This document shows, piece by piece, positions 34,955 to 45,841 of a stretch of 64,000 nt of DNA. Position numbers and translations under genes: made by a program. This stretch comes from Verpa conica. Its lineage: Eukaryota; Ascomycota; Pezizomycetes; Pezizales; Morchellaceae. Position 1 is the first letter of the stretch. The number at the start of each line of letters is the position of its first letter. The stretch spans positions 1,105,001 through 1,169,000 of the forward strand of contig JAUFSD010000005.1 in the NCBI GenBank assembly GCA_033030425.1, given 5' to 3'. The notes beneath the pieces were generated by a model. The model saw only the letters and a list, made by a program, of their open reading frames with translations, was not told the DNA's origin and ran no database searches.

Positions 34955-37461
34955 CTATGCACATACGTTAGAGTATTGTTGTGTAGGCGGTATCGGTTCT
35001 GGCTGATAGAATATCACTTTTCTGTGATGAGTCTATAGAGGTGTGTCTTTTGCTGCCTACCACTGTGCGGCTATGGTCATTTTTACATTATTTAGGTTAA
35101 ACTGTGCAGTATCTTGACGGGGGAACATAACCTATATCTCTCGCTGAGGAACATCACCACAAACCGAACCAATGCCTGGCTCTCCCGCAATCACGCGGTA
35201 CACCCTAAAATCACTTCTACATATTCCTCACTACTTTCCTCAGTTTCTCCACTCTTCTAATTTTCACCGGTAGCACAACAACCTCTCTCACAATAAAGCT
35301 AGGGCCAGCAATCTATTTCCCTAGTTCTTTATTCTATCAATCACCCTTCCTTAGATAGCGCACACGGCCAATATCCACACTCAGACTCCGGCTTCGATCG
35401 CAAGATATCAAGCCGCCTATCTCGGTAGCGTTGAGTCTGCTTATACACGGGGGGTGCTGGTGGGAGGAGACGAGGTGGATCAGAACGGTGGGCTGTAACG
35501 CGGGTAGAGATGCAGGAGGGGCGGACTCGAGGTTCGGGATGGTTAATAATATCACGGTGGGAGGGGAGAGTCTTGATTCTACGGCCTAGGGTCTACGGGG
35601 TGCTCCTGGTCATCCTGGCTGAGTAGAGGGTGTGGAACCTCTAACATCTTCTCGTGATTGTAGGGCGCTGTAGCGAAATAACTGTTTTATAGACTATTGA
35701 ATGGTTTTCGTCGTGGGTTAGACCAACTTGAAATTTGTTAGACTTTCTTATAGTTGGATAATGGTATAATACTGGTCTGCTATGTAGCATCCTGCGCTAT
35801 CCCTCTTTGGGGGATCCGTTGTCGCTAATCTACTCTTAACCCCGTGAATCTGATAAGTATTAGCCTAGTTCCCGACTTGTGTATGAAGATATTGATCATT
35901 AGGTCTGTGTTCAGGGATATGATCAAGATATAGCTTTTGATCTAATAATTGAGTGATCTGTCTAAACATGGCGCTATAATGTGTCTCATGGAGCAATTAG
36001 AGAGAGGATATCGTGGGCTCTACATAAATAGATCTTCCCGTAAGTATTGTTTTACGACGAGATCCCTAGATACAGTAGTTTAAGAGCTTTTACTTATTAC
36101 CAGCAACGATAACATCCACCAGCAATTGCTCAAAGGTTGCATCGAGGGGCTCTTACACCTTTGACTACTTGTTAGGTTTCCTAAAGCCAAATTATAGATC
36201 AGCTCCTAGCCTAGCAGTAGAAGCAGATGCGTTGTTCCCAGTTGGCAGCACGAAACACAGACAAGATGCAATTTTGTAATTAGCTATGCTCCTTTATTGT
36301 TTTAGATAATCGAGGGGCATCGCATCGCGCAAAGGGTCGAAACGACAGTACAAGAAGTTATGGCAAGGTTTTGTTGAAACGTTGGAGATTAGCAAAGGAT
36401 TATGGCGATAAAGCCTTTCTAGCGGTCGTTGTTACAAAAGTCCGTTGGGAACTCAGTGGCGTAGGTCACGATAGATGTTTTTCTGGATATTCTCAACCAG
36501 TTGGTTCTTAGAGCCTCTCTAAGCGCTGCTTGACCTATTTATGACCACCTGCCTCGAATAGCTGGATGAGACGCCCGGAGTCTGAGGCTCAAATAAAGTT
36601 TGCGGCTCTGTGGCGGGTGTCAAGTTAGATGATTAAGGACCGGTGAGCTACGGGGGGGCAATATTGGACATGGTGCACAGAGATGGAAATAGGTAGAGCA
36701 AGAGTGCGGCAAAGGGTCAAGTCAAGGCCAGGGGGATGAAACAGCCCCTAGTGATGTGGCCACACGTGATTCCCTGGCGCCAAAGCGAACAAACGTCGAG
36801 CTTCTAATCGATTGAAACCTCACTCTTTAGCAGTTGAAAGGGGTCATCGCGATAACGTGGAGAAGCCCCCCTATAAGCAGGGTCACGTGAGGTCATCATG
36901 GCTTCTCACTCGACACACTTTCTCCATTGCTGGCTCTCACGGTATATTTAGACAGCCATCAGTGCTGGATTATCATTAGGATAAGAGTCAATCACTGTCC
37001 CTGTTAATAAACGGGATCTCGAAAGCTGAGCCCCCCGACGCCGCTCGGCCCACCCCGATAAACCATGCCGCATGAATCGCATCCTGGTCGTTTCGCTACA
37101 GGGGTGCATAAGTCATCACTCGGTCGCACTCCTTTCTAGGAGTCGTGAAAGGAGAGCAATCAATCGGATCTTATTCTGAGCAGTGTTTGGCAAGGGGAGG
37201 AGTGTGGGGAGAGGGAGGGGGGGGCGTTGGTTATGTCTTCTCCTGTGTAGAGACCTTTGGACAACCACATATACCACAACCTCACTTCCCAACTTCCACT
37301 GGCACACCAATACATAGCATCTTGACACTCTTCTCGAGGATTCACTGCTGTATAGATCACTGTCTCAATATCACTCTCAATAAAGGTGGTCTCTGTGGAC
37401 GTTACTCAGATAACACCTCGCATACAACCCCTGCCGCCGATCACTCAAATATCTCAACAGA
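34955..37461. other. Intergenic, no supported gene; promoter of the proline-rich gene at its end
   Basis: No domain-bearing frame. From about 37290 the plus strand becomes C/T- and CA-rich with short AATATC phrases, leading to the ATG at 37462, which looks like a fungal promoter and leader. Confidence 0.4.
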
Positions 37462-38703
37462 ATGTCCGTCAACAACCCACTCCCTCAGCCTCCACTCTCT
37501 CCCCGCCCTCCATCCTATCGCCCTTTACCTCCTCCTCGCGATTCCTTGGGCAATGGCTCGCCCCGCCCACCACCATATGTCTCTCGATTGTCAATGCCGC
37601 CTCCGTATGAGCGCGGGGAGCACCCGCCGCTACCACCAACACCCACAGCACCACCGGTTCCACCAAGGCCCGGCGTCACTTCTGGAAGCCCTAGAACAGA
37701 TGATAAGGAATTGCCATCACTGCCGACGGTGGAGGGTATAGAGCAGGTGGTGGGTGAAAGCTTACCTGCTACACCGTTACCGATGGAGGAGCACATGGCA
37801 ACAGGAGGGCAAGGGGAAACCCCCGAACGGCCACTACCGGTGACTCCAGACGATACGCAGATTTCTCATGAGGATAATACCCAGCAATTAGTGTTTGGGA
37901 TTGCCATAGCTTACGAGCGCCCACTCCCTGCTCTTCCGGGTGGGAGGTTAGTGCCTCGAGCCGCGTATGTCCCTGGGTGGGAATTTATTCAGTCGCAGGC
38001 CTATGTGAATCTGGAACCTCCGTTACCCGCGCTCCCAAATATTGCAGAGTCTACTGATGACATGAGGCCTCTACCCCCACTCCCGGATGAGGCTCCGGGT
38101 TGGGTATACGTCAACGAGCGACCTCTCCCGTCGACTCCAGGCGAGGATCCAAGGACCCGCCCACTCCCGGCGCCTCCAGACAGCACACCTGATGGGACTA
38201 CGTCGCTTCTTCTGGTAAAACCTACTCGACCGCGGGTGGCCCACTCAAGCTCGGATGGGGACGCGCGTCGAAAGGCGCAGGCGGGAACTGATACTACTCC
38301 GCTGCTCCCGCCTCTACCGGGTGCGCGTGAAAGAATACCTCCTCCTGTGATGGCTTCGAATGAGAGAAGAGGTATAGAGGGCGCACGAAGACACTCATGC
38401 GGGAGCGAGGGCGCCCAGCTTTTACGTGAAGAGGATACTAGGGGCCGTAGACGGTGTATAGTCAAGGAGATCGTGGGGGGATTGAAGCGGAGAGGAGCGA
38501 GTGGGGAGTCATCGACCGAGAGGGGGAAGAATATAGTGGGGCCAGAGAACAGGGAGATTTCTACAGGGAGAAGGAGGGAAGAAGTGACGAGGAAGCCGGT
38601 TGTGTCAAGGAGGCATAGTACAGGACGACGTGGGAGGACTCCAGACCAGGAAGCTGCTCAAGGGGTACTGGGTATCCAGGAGTTCTTTGGTAAGGAGTGT
38701 TAG
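37462..38703 (+). CDS. Proline-rich protein with SH3/WW-ligand repeats
   Basis: A 413-residue single-exon protein. Residues 1-75 are dense in proline with PPPY motifs (RPPPYV, MPPPYE), the ligand of WW domains such as those in Rsp5/Nedd4 ligases. From about residue 120 to 250 a short motif recurs at 15-30 residue spacing: ERPLPVTPD, ERPLPALPGG, EPPLPALPN, MRPLPPLPDE, ERPLPSTPGE, TRPLPAPPDS. These are typical class I/II SH3-binding cores. The C-terminal third is basic (Arg/Lys/Ser/Gly-rich). It looks like a scaffold or adaptor in signalling, polarity or ubiquitin-ligase recruitment; this is inference from motifs. It ends 28 bp before the direct repeat flanking the transposon, so the element sits in its 3' untranslated region. 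Confidence 0.75.
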   Translation: MSVNNPLPQPPLSPRPPSYRPLPPPRDSLGNGSPRPPPYVSRLSMPPPYERGEHPPLPPTPTAPPVPPRPGVTSGSPRTDDKELPSLPTVEGIEQVVGESLPATPLPMEEHMATGGQGETPERPLPVTPDDTQISHEDNTQQLVFGIAIAYERPLPALPGGRLVPRAAYVPGWEFIQSQAYVNLEPPLPALPNIAESTDDMRPLPPLPDEAPGWVYVNERPLPSTPGEDPRTRPLPAPPDSTPDGTTSLLLVKPTRPRVAHSSSDGDARRKAQAGTDTTPLLPPLPGARERIPPPVMASNERRGIEGARRHSCGSEGAQLLREEDTRGRRRCIVKEIVGGLKRRGASGESSTERGKNIVGPENREISTGRRREEVTRKPVVSRRHSTGRRGRTPDQEAAQGVLGIQEFFGKEC

Positions 38704-38731
38704 AGCTGCGGCTACTGGGTTTGTGGAGAGG

Positions 38732-38746
38732 GGTAGACCTCTAGCG
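38732..38746. repeat. Left 15-bp direct repeat (candidate target-site duplication)
   Basis: GGTAGACCTCTAGCG is found here and again at 43858-43872, immediately outside the two inverted-repeat ends. It contains the imperfect palindrome TAGA-CC-TCTA. The next base (T) is also shared, so the duplication could be 15 or 16 bp. Confidence 0.85.
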
Positions 38747-38787
38747 TACGGAGGCCCATAGCGACCAAGGCGAAGTAAATTCAGAGT
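38747..38787 (+). repeat. Left terminal inverted repeat (41 bp)
   Basis: Starts TACGGAGGCCCATAGCGAC and ends GTAAATTCAGAGT; differs from the reverse complement of the right end at two positions only. Confidence 0.92.
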
Positions 38788-38980
38788 GCGAGATTGTGGA
38801 GTTGTGAAGTAGTGAAAATTGAAATTGTGTAATTGTGTAATTGTGTTAGTGAAATTGTGAAATTGCAGAGTGTTGCTTAGAAATTAGAATGTGGTTGTTT
38901 AGGTATGAGTATTTCTCTGACTGGGTGTAATTTTGAGCATGGGGTTCCGGAGACTCGCTTGCAGCAGGCTCAGGCCGGTA

Positions 38981-39080
38981 ACATCCCACTCAGACCGTGA
39001 ACATCCCACTCAGAGCGTGAGCATCCCACTCAGACCGTGAGCATCCCACTCAGATCGGTAGCATCCCACTCAGGTAGCAA
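38981..39080 (+). repeat. 20-bp tandem repeats in the transposon left arm
   Basis: Five units of CATCCCACTCAGACCGTGAG type, with a looser continuation to about 39145 (CAACCATCTCACC). Such subterminal repeats often bind transposase or an element-encoded DNA-binding protein; here this is a guess. Confidence 0.8.
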
Positions 39081-39187
39081 CCATCCCACCTCCCCAGTGC
39101 GCAACCATCTCACCTGCATCTCACTTCTCCAGTGCGCAACCATCATCGCTACACCACCTCCTGCTGTACCAGTACCACCAACACTCA

Positions 39188-39798
39188 ATGTCCAAATCTA
39201 CTGCACCCACCCAGTTCCTCTATCCTAATGCACCCTATGGTTTTAAAAAGGATGGCACTCCCAGAATGAGGCGTGCTCCTGGTACAGGACCCCAGTTTAA
39301 GGGGAAACCCCTTAAGCCCCTTAAAGCGCCTGCACCACCACCACCTACCTATCAATGCCCCACCAACTGTGGGCTCAGCTTTGCAGATACTAAAGATCCA
39401 CAAAATTCTCTGCTAGTGCATGTGAGGTACAAGGCTAAAAAAGGCTGTGAGCTACACCAAACTGAGCTTGATAAAATAGTGGCGGCCAGAATAACTGATT
39501 GTAAGTCCAATAATATTTTTTTAAAGATATTACTAATAAAATCTATACAGCTGAGATACTTAGAGCAAGAAAAAACGCACGCCAGAGAAGATATAGAAAA
39601 AAGAATCTAGAATGGGTTGAGTATAGAAAAAAACTTTCCCGTGGTAGGGAAAAGGCAAGAGAAATACTTGGAGCTGGTGGTGGCAGGGAAATGAAAGAGG
39701 AAGTGGAAGAAATGGCAGAGGAATTTGTTGAGAAGTGGGATATGGAGCTAGAAGCAAAAAAATTGAAAGAGAATCAGGAAATTATTGTGATTGATTGA
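39188..39798 (+). CDS. Transposon accessory protein A (zinc-ribbon-like, basic)
   Basis: Two exons, 39188-39500 and 39551-39798, with a 50-nt intron (GTAAGT donor, ACTAAT branch, ATACAG acceptor) give 186 residues. Residues 1-55 are basic and Pro/Lys-rich. At about 56-100 a Cys/His segment (QCPTNCGLSF...LLVHV...GCELH) could bind a metal. Residues about 105-186 are highly charged, first Arg/Lys-rich (ARQRRYRKK), then Glu-rich and probably coiled coil. A DNA-binding or transposase-partner role is likely from its place in the element. Without the intron the frame would stop early and lose the coiled-coil part. No known family recognised. Confidence 0.75.
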
Positions 39799-39902
39799 TA
39801 GATAGATAGATATTGTTATAAGTTTTTTCTATTTAAATAAGTATTTTTATTCATCTGTAGCTCAAGTACTTGTTGTCTGCTTCAAGTACTAGCGTTAACG
39901 TA

Positions 39903-41775
39903 CTAGTAATTATCATCCTCCTCTCTAAGCCTATCGATAATATGAATATACTCTGGTTCCATATTGTCCAAATAATGGTCACTTTCAAGCTCTTGAGTTA
40001 CCAATACGTACGTATTTGGCGTCCAGTTATAGGTCTTCTCCGGTTTTTGACATAGCAGAAGAGTTCCTCCAGTTTGAAGAAACTGATCTGCAAGTTGACG
40101 TAGATATAAATATGCAACACGATGGACTGGTGTGGAGGAATCTCCCATGTGCATACTAAATGTAATCGGAGTTTGTATTCCAACATTATGAAGTTCTTGC
40201 GAGCACCAGCTAAGCGTAGCTGCAGGGAGATATTCGTTTGGATCTAGTAAAACATTAACAGCTATTCAAATATAAATTAATATTGATAAAGTTAAAGTTT
40301 ACCGTATTCCTCTACATCTACTATTAGTCGGTTAAGAGCACTTCGATCGGGTACAAGATCATAGTCACTAACACCAGTAGGAGGGTCGTGATACAAAAGT
40401 ATAGGTTTTCCTGTCGGTAATTCAGGGCGGTTTTTTTGATATCGAATAGTATGTGCATTCCACAAATCGACAAATTCGTACACTTCCTGTCTTACCATTG
40501 GCAAGTATACATACAACATAGCTATTTGATCTGCAAAGCTCCCCGTATACTCTCCGGCGTCTCTCATACTATCAAAAAATGTCTATCAATTGTGGATTAG
40601 ATTATTATTTTAACTTTGTAAAGCATTATATTTACCTTCCATACGATTGTTTGGCTTTTACTCATTTGCCGCCACCAAGACTCGATGCGCTGGTTCAATA
40701 CAGATGTACCATACCAGTACACGTCAGTAAGCTGTACACTGGGATTGAGGGCAGTATGAAGTTGAAGATGTGCATTAGCCATCATAGTAGTTTCACTACC
40801 CCGATCAGAGCGAATTGTGAATGGTAATGTATTTGTAGTATCTATTAGATCCAAATATTGCCGCAGAATTGCAACCCCTGTTGCAGCGGATATTCCTACG
40901 TGGATCCAAGTGATAAATCTAGAATCATAAATTTAGTTAATTTTATAATGTGAGTCAAACTATAGCTGCTTGGTATAGACAGAGGGCTTACCTTGAATAA
41001 GCATCTATTCCGGCATATATTTCAATACCATAATGTGTCAATTTATGATGTCCATCAACTGACAACACACGGTTTGGACCTGCTACTCTAAAAGTCCCAC
41101 GTGGTACATTTTGTTGTCCAAATTGCCGTTCAGTAACTCCAATTGGATCCAACTCCCGTAAAATCTCATACATACGATTACGAGCAACTGGAATTCCCGA
41201 CTGCTTTAATTTGTAATAGGAAAGTCGCCGACCATAGAGTACATTTTGTCCAGATGCAAGTTGTTCCTGCAACGCTACCCGCATTATCATATTATGCTGT
41301 GGGATATTGGCTGCATCTGTACGACGTCGCATGCCAAGTGCTAGTCTAAGCTGTCTCATCCTATATAAGACATGCATTAGTAGTTGTTTCATTTATGCAT
41401 AAATAACAAAACATACTGTCGTAGACTGATTTCAAATCCATTACGACTTAAAAAACTTAGAATTTCGGTATCTCTTAATCCATACTGGTAAAATAAACGC
41501 CACATTATTTTTTCAACTCCGGTTCCAGCCAGCAATAGAGACATTTGATGCTTGCGATAGCCCCATTTGTGTAGTGCATTTTGCATTGTACGGGAATTGG
41601 GGTATGATGTAGAATTGCTTGGTGTTGCGGGGCCCATTGTGGTAACTTCCGGATATAATGACTGTAGTTGAGTAATTGTATCCGATAAAGTATTATTTTC
41701 AACAATATACCAATACCAGATTACATACCGGTATGGTTCTAGTGCAGTATAAGCTGGTCGGCCAGAGGATGACAT
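39903..41775 (-). CDS. D-D-E integrase-type transposase
   Basis: Five exons on the minus strand: 41775-41417, 41360-40992, 40918-40636, 40582-40303 and 40261-39903, giving about 549 residues with frame kept throughout. The N-terminal part is helical and likely DNA-binding. The catalytic core reads VLSVDGHHKL (first Asp), FTIRSDRGSE (second Asp, 59 residues on) and VLNQRIESWW (Glu, 41 residues on), followed by FFDSMRDAGEY and RPELPTGKP, which match the integrase core-domain family found in many animal and fungal mobile elements (rva_4 in Pfam, from memory). The last acceptor could also be 18 nt downstream without frame change. It should cut and join DNA at the 41-bp ends of this element. The start chosen is the Met before SSSGRPAY; an upstream in-frame Met exists. 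Confidence 0.85.
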
Positions 41776-41899
41776 AGTTGATAAAGCTTGATAGTTATAA
41801 AAAATAAGATAAATAGAAGAGGATTGCTCGTACTTATATACTTTTAATTTTACATAATTAATTTCTCGGATCATTTTTTGCCTTTATTATATTTCTAGT

Positions 41900-43696
41900 A
41901 TGTCTTTACAACGTCCATCAATCAATCACTATGATCTATATTGCTCTGGTCCAGAATGCGTACATCTTAAACCTGAAATAGTAGCTACGGGGCTTTTTTC
42001 TCATCTTCAGGTTGAGCACATACCATATCCACTTGGAATACCGGAGCGCTCATGTGATACATGCCATCAAATACAACCATACCAACACATTACCCGAACT
42101 AATCAATACTGTAGTCCGTCAGTTAGTATTACTAGAGATATACTCGATAGGTATTTATCATATAAACCATTTAATTAATACTTACATTTAACAATTAAAG
42201 TGCTATTGATCCAGAACTACAATCCTCTTCTCAGTCTTTATACCCTAGTATTTCAATTGCACAGCAAAAAGCATCAGGTACAATATCTAATCAACGCTTC
42301 GCCAGCCATCAAATTTTTCAAGATGCAATTTTAGCAGCTAAAGGTAGTCCAAAAGTAAGTCAATTAGCTATTGGACGTGGCTTTCCTCCTATACGAACAC
42401 AGCATACCAATTCCAAACACCAAGTGCAAAGTCAAGGTCAAGGTCGAGGTCGAGGTCGAGGTCGAGGACAAAAACATAGTCAGCAGAACCATAATTATAC
42501 CATACCAACTATACTTCCATCGCCAACTCCAAATGAATGGTTAATTAAATTATTAGTAGCTGAAGTACATCCGAACACAAATTTTAGTAAGAGGATATTT
42601 CGGGAAAGTGTTGATTCAGAAGTATGGCGTCCATCAGAAGCTCTTTTGAACAAAGTTATTCCCAGTGGAGCCCGTGAGTGGAGTAGATTTTTTGAAGAGA
42701 ATCTAGTCGAAAATATTGGGTTATGGCAAAGAGAGTTTTCCCGTCCTATACATAATGATGGACTTGGATGTAAGTTTATTTTATATATTCTTTATAATAA
42801 TATCTACAATTACTGATAACTAGTTTTTTATAGGGATTTGGATAAGCGAAGTCTATTTACTTAGTTCTTGGAGTAAGCGACTAGGTGGTGTAAGGTTACC
42901 TGAGGCCGAAACGCAGGAAACTACGACTTTAAAAGCGATTTTAAACAACTTTTTCCCTTTTTCGCAGCATAAAAAAATAGATACTTCTATTGTCTATCTT
43001 GCGATTGAATATGAATATAGACTTTATTCCAATAATATGGAAGAACTAGAGCTATCATTACCGTTAGTATCTCCTAATTGTCAATATGTAAGTATACTAG
43101 TTACTCATATAATACATTCTAGTACTCAACCAAAAATTAGTTCCCATACAGACGATGAAATACCGGTACAAGATAGTTATATTGAGCTAGACACCGAGAT
43201 TGATGAACCAGATCTTTATATAGAGGAGCAAAGAAATAGTTTGCTTCCTATAGATTTAATCAAATCTTCTGGTACTACACTATCCCTAGAAACTTTACCC
43301 GTTGCGAAATCAATACCGCAATTGATAGCAGAACAATTAGGAACAGGGAAAGAAATATCAAATAAAGTAAGTAAAACTTTTAATCAATATTTAAAGAATA
43401 ATTACTAATCTAATTTAAATTAGCGTACTCATTCTGATATTGCTATCTCTTCAAGCCCTCCAAGTAAAAATTGTGGCAAAGTATCGGCAACTGCATCACT
43501 TTCTGGAAAAGGGAAATCAGGTTCTACTATAAAAAGAACACGGTCTGGTACACGTACTATTAAAGATATTGGCAGTACTAGTGGTGTTATTGTAGATAAT
43601 ATTTCAAGTGGCTCGGCTATTAGTACTACTTCTATTATGACTAGAAAACGTAGTGCTAAAAAACACGGGAAAGGGGAAAAGACAGGATCAAAATGA
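41900..43696 (+). CDS. Transposon accessory protein C (Cys-rich, RG-repeat)
   Basis: Four exons, 41900-42150, 42201-42769, 42834-43366 and 43424-43696 (introns 50, 64 and 57 nt, GTATTT or GTAAGT donors), give 541 residues. The N terminus has paired cysteines (YCSGPECVHL and RSCDTCHQ, then NQYC) with intervening His, a probable zinc-binding module. Residues about 180-195 are an Arg-Gly repeat (GQGRGRGRGRGQ), typical of nucleic-acid binding. The middle (about 205-330) is a conserved-looking fold with WRPSEALL, REWSRFF and WIWISEVYLL. The C-terminal 90 residues are Ser/Thr/Lys-rich with possible nuclear signals (TRKRSAKKHGKGEK). The gene is divergent from the transposase, about 125 bp apart, so the two probably share a promoter. 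Not recognised as a known family. Confidence 0.8.
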
Positions 43697-43734
43697 TATT
43701 GGGTATATTGGTGGACAGGGAAATTGTGGGTTTT

Positions 43735-43800
43735 TATTTTTGTAGGCTTTTCATTTTTTCATTTTTTCATTTTCTCATTTTTTCATTTTCTCATTTTCTC
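43735..43800 (+). repeat. TTTTTCA repeats in the transposon right arm
   Basis: Six to eight units of CATTTTTT/CATTTTCT lie just inside the right inverted repeat. The left arm has a comparable A/T repeat (GAAATTGTG-type units at about 38809-38873). Confidence 0.8.
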
Positions 43801-43816
43801 GCAATAAAAACAACCA

Positions 43817-43857
43817 ACTCTGAATTTACTTCGCTTTAGTCGCTATGGGCCTCCGTA
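43817..43857 (-). repeat. Right terminal inverted repeat (41 bp)
   Basis: Its reverse complement begins TACGGAGGCCCATAGCGAC and matches the left end at 39 of 41 positions. Confidence 0.92.
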
Positions 43858-43872
43858 GGTAGACCTCTAGCG
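43858..43872. repeat. Right 15-bp direct repeat (candidate target-site duplication)
   Basis: Identical to 38732-38746; together they mark the insertion site of the element. Confidence 0.85.
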
Positions 43873-45685
43873 TCTGCTATGGTGTTTTGGCGTAATACTG
43901 GGATATGGAAAATCGTGATTTAGTCGTGGGTTAGGGTTGATTAGTCATTGAACTTAGATGTTTTAGTGCTGAGAGAATTTGGGTACGCACTTGCCCTTGT
44001 AGCTATATTAGGAGACTTGCATACTTGTGCCATCATTTACTTGTATTCAGGGTGTTGAGTGTTCAGTCATCAAAACCGCAGGTTATCCTGGTCAAATTGT
44101 GAAGGTATTATCGGGTTGTAGGTGGGATTTAAGAATCATTAGTATTATGTAAATATGCTTGGAACCGGTGTATTCATAACCTCTTTCTAGAAATAGTACT
44201 TCTCTCGGTATTAGTATAAGCTAAATCTTTGCCGAAATTCGTTAGGGCGTATAGAGCGACGTAATGTTCTGCTGAGACAGCTGTGAAGTAGGTATCTCAG
44301 GGTTACTTTGGCAATTTTTGGTTATAGTTGTTTTGTTATTGAGTATAAGAAATATTGCCCTAAGGACAGTATGGTTGCTGGGTGTAGATGACGGCGAAAA
44401 GAGGGAGTAGGGTAAGGGAGTATAGATTATGTTTAGATGGTTCTTTACGGGTACCGATGAGGCGGAGGGAGGGGAGAAAGGAAGATGGTGGACTAAGGTG
44501 CCTAATAAAACATGTTGTTGGGTTCTGGCATGGAATCAAGTGTAGGATGTGCACCTATTCTGATATATAGAATCTGGGCCCTCGCTCCAAAATAGATAAA
44601 ACTGCTCTGGCTCTTGTCTGATTTCTTTGTGGAATTTCTGAGTTTTTATATACAAAGAATGGTAATTCTCTGACTCATAGAACTGGTGGTTCTGACTCGG
44701 AGGATTTTATGAGTAATCTACATATGACTCTAGTGTTGTATATGACGTATTTTTATATATTATGGCTTTTTGGAAAAATATATTCTATTCGAGGGTATTG
44801 TTGAATGGCTTGGGCTACTTAACTTAGGGTGATCTTGATGGATGAAAAGTCGCATATATATAATGCCAACTGCACAGCCCCTAAACTATGCATAGTGGGT
44901 ATTTTGCCCCCCCGGTTAATCTAATTTTCACTAAATGTTTTCAAATGGGAAGTATTCCAATTTCCCACCGCAGTTTAAAGCTTGGGATGCGTGAAAAACT
45001 CTCGCCTCCGGTTCTTGTTTTTTTTTACTGTGGTTATTGGTGCTATTCATAGATCCTTAGGTATTCTGGGTCACAAACGTGGCTTTTGGCAAGCTTCTAG
45101 GTGGAGACAATGGCTTACAGTATTCTCAACCTTGATCGGGATTCTTTAGCTAGTATAGTACCCATAATATTCCGAGTCGACTTTGGGGTCCCTGCACAGA
45201 AACCGTGGTGGGTTGAGTCTAGAAAACTCAAATTGGTTTTGATATATTTACAACTGAGGGCTAGGATTTTTCTTATAGCCTCTTATGTTGGCCGAACTAG
45301 GGGTAATTATGGTAAACTGTCATGGAACGTGTCATCAATGTATGTCTTGGAATGTGTTATAAGAGCCTCATGCGGCTCGTAGCTTAGATCATTAGAATTC
45401 ATCATGTTATATCTTTTGTAATCAGGTCTCAGTGCTGTCGGTCTCAGTGCTGTCAGGAGCCAAGCCTTTTCAGAGCGATATTACATAAACGTTCAACCTT
45501 TGATTATTGATGGGGTTAGACTACTGACCAGACTCTATAGTAGTTTGGTATGAGGTGATAACACTTCATCGCCTTGAGCTTCATAACTGACTTAGATTAT
45601 AGGCGGGGCTGTATGTATTGTTCTCCTCTTATTTGTTTAAACAGTCTGATGCTTGAGACAGTAACCGCATTGGGTCTAGTAGATT
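43873..45685. other. AT-rich intergenic, no gene
   Basis: No supported gene. GTGGGTTAGGGTTGA near 43930 is telomere-like but short. A 15-bp direct repeat (GGTCTCAGTGCTGTC) occurs twice at 45425-45456. Confidence 0.45.
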
Positions 45686-45707
45686 CAGGCTGGGACCTCT
45701 GAGCCTG
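45686..45707. promoter_or_regulatory. Promoter-proximal hairpin shared by zinc-finger loci (1)
   Basis: CAGGCT, a 10-nt loop (GGGACCTCTG), then AGCCTG, about 135 bp before the ATG of the first zinc-finger gene. Near-identical hairpins precede two other loci of the family. Confidence 0.5.
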
Positions 45708-45841
45708 AGTGTGCAGTGGGCCTCAGGTAACACAGTCATCAATACGGCTTTGAGGGTACCAACGATAAAGACTAGCATATCCCCCCATCCTTCCTTTCTA
45801 CGCCTTTAAGGCTCCTGAGACTTTAGATTGTACTAAGATAA

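Larger units (their letters stand above)
38747..43857. mobile_element. Complete DNA transposon with integrase-type transposase
   Basis: A 5,111-bp element bounded by 41-bp terminal inverted repeats (38747-38787 and 43817-43857; 39 of 41 match), beginning TACGGAGGCCCATAGCG. It is flanked by 15-bp direct repeats. Inside are three spliced genes: an accessory gene (39188-39798, plus), a D-D-E transposase (41775-39903, minus) and a second accessory gene (41900-43696, plus) that is divergent from the transposase. Subterminal A/T-rich repeats lie inside both ends and a 20-bp tandem repeat inside the left end. All reading frames stay open after splicing, so it looks young and possibly active. I know of no named superfamily with exactly this gene set, but cannot search. 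Confidence 0.88.

Noticed and set aside
37145..37796. 198-residue plus frame and the minus frames near 37.5 kb
   Set aside because: Shadows of the proline-rich gene and its leader; no stop-to-start logic of their own.
38001..38465. 154-residue minus frame
   Set aside because: Opposite strand of the proline-rich repeats.
43082..43122. A 35-nt GTAAGT..TCTAG intron in accessory gene C
   Set aside because: Removing it brings a stop within six codons; the unspliced frame is open and fits.
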